Source: Synechocystis sp. PCC 7509
GTDB taxonomy: Bacteria > Cyanobacteriota > Cyanobacteriia > Cyanobacteriales > Chroococcidiopsidaceae
Assembly: GCF_000332075.2 (NCBI RefSeq)
Contig: NZ_ALVU02000001.1
Location: forward strand, 1,693,193 to 1,757,192
DNA length: 64,000 bases
Direction of reading: 5' to 3'
Positions 62,882 through 64,000 of the stretch are shown piece by piece. The number at the start of each line of letters is the position of its first letter. The first letter of the stretch is position 1. The notes beneath the pieces were generated by a model that made no database searches, was not told the DNA's origin, and worked only from the letters and a program-made list of their open reading frames with translations. The position numbers and the translations under genes are program-made.

Positions 62882-64000
62882 ATGACAAAATTGTCGAAAC
62901 CTGATAGCCAAACTACATCTAAATCCCGTCAGCGTTTCTGGTTTATTTTACTGGGACGCACAGGTATATATTTAGGCATTCCGCTCTTAATTGGAACTGT
63001 GGGGGGTGCTTGGTGGTTGTGGGTTTTTGTACAAGAGCGATTAGCGCCCATAGTGCAAACAAATTTAATTCAAACTTTAAATCGAGATGTTCAGCTAGGA
63101 CAAGTTGAAAGAGTGTCCCTGACTAGCTTGCGCTTTGGCAAGTCTGCCATCCCTGCAACAAAAAGCGATCGCGATCGCGCTGCGGTGGATGCGGTGGAAG
63201 TTAAGTTTGATTTATGGCAACTAGCTTTTACTCGCACTTTGAAACTCGATATTACTTTAATTAATCCTGATGTCTATATCGATCAAGATTCAACCGGACA
63301 TTGGATTGCTACTACTGTCGCATCTCAAGAGAGTGAAGGAGCTTTTAAAACTCAATTAGATAATATCCGGGTGCAAAACGCTAATGTTGTATTAGCACCA
63401 AACATCCAAACTAAGGGCAAAAATCAAGTACAAATCAATATAAGTAATGGCTCTGCTCAACTATTAGAAAATAATCAGTTAGTCAAATACAATTTAAACG
63501 GTCAATTTGCAACCAAGGGTAGCATCTCAATTCAAGGAGAAACTCGCCCCAAAACTGAAGCTACAAACATCCAATTGCGCGCCCAAGATGTTTTAGCATC
63601 GGAAGTAACTCGATTAATCAAGTTACCTCTAGAACTTCAAGCTGGTAGAGTTAGCGGCAACTTAAAAGTTCAAAGCCAGCCACAGCAACCAACGTTATTA
63701 TTTGGCACAGTTAATTTAAACTCTGTTACTGCCCAAGTTAGGCAACTACCCCAAGCTTTTAACAAAGCTAACGGCACTTTGCGCTTTAAAGATACGCTGA
63801 TTGGGCTAGATAAAATTACCACTAGCTACGGTTTAATTGCCGCCACAGCAAACGGAAGTTTAGATACTCAAAGAGGTTATAACATCAGTGCTGTAGCGCC
63901 ATCGGTAACGATCGCACTTGCCCAAAAAACTTTAAAGCTGGAATTGCCCGTACCTGTAAGCGGTACAGTCCGCGCCAACGTGCAATTGGTGGGCGCTTTG
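62882..64000 (+). CDS. tamB: TamB-like translocation/assembly protein, 3' end outside window
   Basis: The frame opens at ATG 62882, with GGGAGGTG in front, and stays open for 373 codons to the window edge. A short basic start precedes one membrane helix (about 30-52: GIPLLIGTVGGAWWLWVFV), as in TamB. Repetitive beta strands of AsmA/TamB type follow, for example LINPDVYIDQDSTGHW, IRVQNANVVLAP and the recurring pattern ING-x-x-x-LL. TamB forms a long groove across the periplasm that moves lipids or helps outer-membrane assembly. In cyanobacteria these genes are very long, so most lies beyond 64000. Confidence 0.85.
   Translation, partial: MTKLSKPDSQTTSKSRQRFWFILLGRTGIYLGIPLLIGTVGGAWWLWVFVQERLAPIVQTNLIQTLNRDVQLGQVERVSLTSLRFGKSAIPATKSDRDRAAVDAVEVKFDLWQLAFTRTLKLDITLINPDVYIDQDSTGHWIATTVASQESEGAFKTQLDNIRVQNANVVLAPNIQTKGKNQVQINISNGSAQLLENNQLVKYNLNGQFATKGSISIQGETRPKTEATNIQLRAQDVLASEVTRLIKLPLELQAGRVSGNLKVQSQPQQPTLLFGTVNLNSVTAQVRQLPQAFNKANGTLRFKDTLIGLDKITTSYGLIAATANGSLDTQRGYNISAVAPSVTIALAQKTLKLELPVPVSGTVRANVQLVGAL

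Overview
The window is a stretch of cyanobacterial chromosome. The evidence is the very frequent HIP1 octamer GCGATCGC (and its core GCGATCG) in genes and spacers on both strands, cyanobacterial marker families (a Ycf33/DUF751 protein, DUF4327, DUF3110, rbfA, MnmH, NurA/HAD neighbours, many Uma2-fold proteins), and the cyanobacterial type of interspersed GTAGGGGCGCAA palindromes. Nothing in the window fixes the genus. The gene mix (CHAT-TPR, STAND-like ATPases, hybrid kinases, several restriction systems) suggests a large genome of a morphologically complex or terrestrial lineage.

Layout. Positions 1-4 kb hold the end of a type I restriction-modification operon: hsdM (cut by the window edge), hsdS and a third gene whose product carries a HEPN-ribonuclease-like RNxxAH motif. 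Positions 4.8-9.1 kb are a tightly packed minus-strand operon for organosulfur use: a Crp/Fnr regulator, an SsuA-like lipoprotein, an SsuC permease, an SsuB ATPase and an SfnB/DszC-like flavin monooxygenase. Serine acetyltransferase (cysE) and a sulfate-transporter ATPase (cysA) follow, divergent around a conserved 39-bp element that recurs exactly at 13981. Positions 11.3-19.5 kb hold DUF202, a PhnD-like binding protein without a signal peptide, a large TPR protein, a branched-chain/neutral amino-acid ABC set (livM-livG-livF, without livH and the binding protein) and several small proteins. A 22-bp tandem repeat ending in a palindrome lies at 19675-19790. Two AAA_35/STAND-like ATPases follow, then an Uma2 protein, a binding-protein/hybrid-kinase/response-regulator operon, an AI-2E transporter, a secreted TPR-CHAT protein and the TldE/TldD peptidase pair.

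Positions 34.9-41.5 kb form a small nuclease-rich region: a DUF6888/DUF6887 pair, an XPB-like helicase overlapping its DUF790/Bax1 nuclease partner, an Rpn-family nuclease, and a probable type II restriction endonuclease convergent with a Dam-type adenine methylase. Positions 41.8-49.6 kb are mostly housekeeping: ycf33, rbfA, a family 3 glycosidase, an aminotransferase, a CheR-PAS methyltransferase, a YflT-ChaB stress protein and tRNA-Val.

The most interesting block is 49.6-55.2 kb. A reverse transcriptase carries both retron diagnostic motifs (NAxxH and VTG) plus an unusual N-terminal coiled coil. It is followed after 4 bases by a von Willebrand factor A protein and then an Uma2 protein, and it faces a WGR-beta-propeller protein. 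The vWA protein ends in two copies, and the WGR protein in one copy, of the same ~65-residue domain, which ties these convergent genes into one candidate multi-component retron system. The 280-base spacer between tRNA-Val and the reverse transcriptase has hairpins and could encode the retron RNA. The last part carries arfB, a CFA-synthase-like methyltransferase, mnmH, a prohibitin-like protein, tRNA-Gln, a HAD hydrolase, NurA, murQ, DUF3110 and the start of a TamB-like gene that runs off the window.
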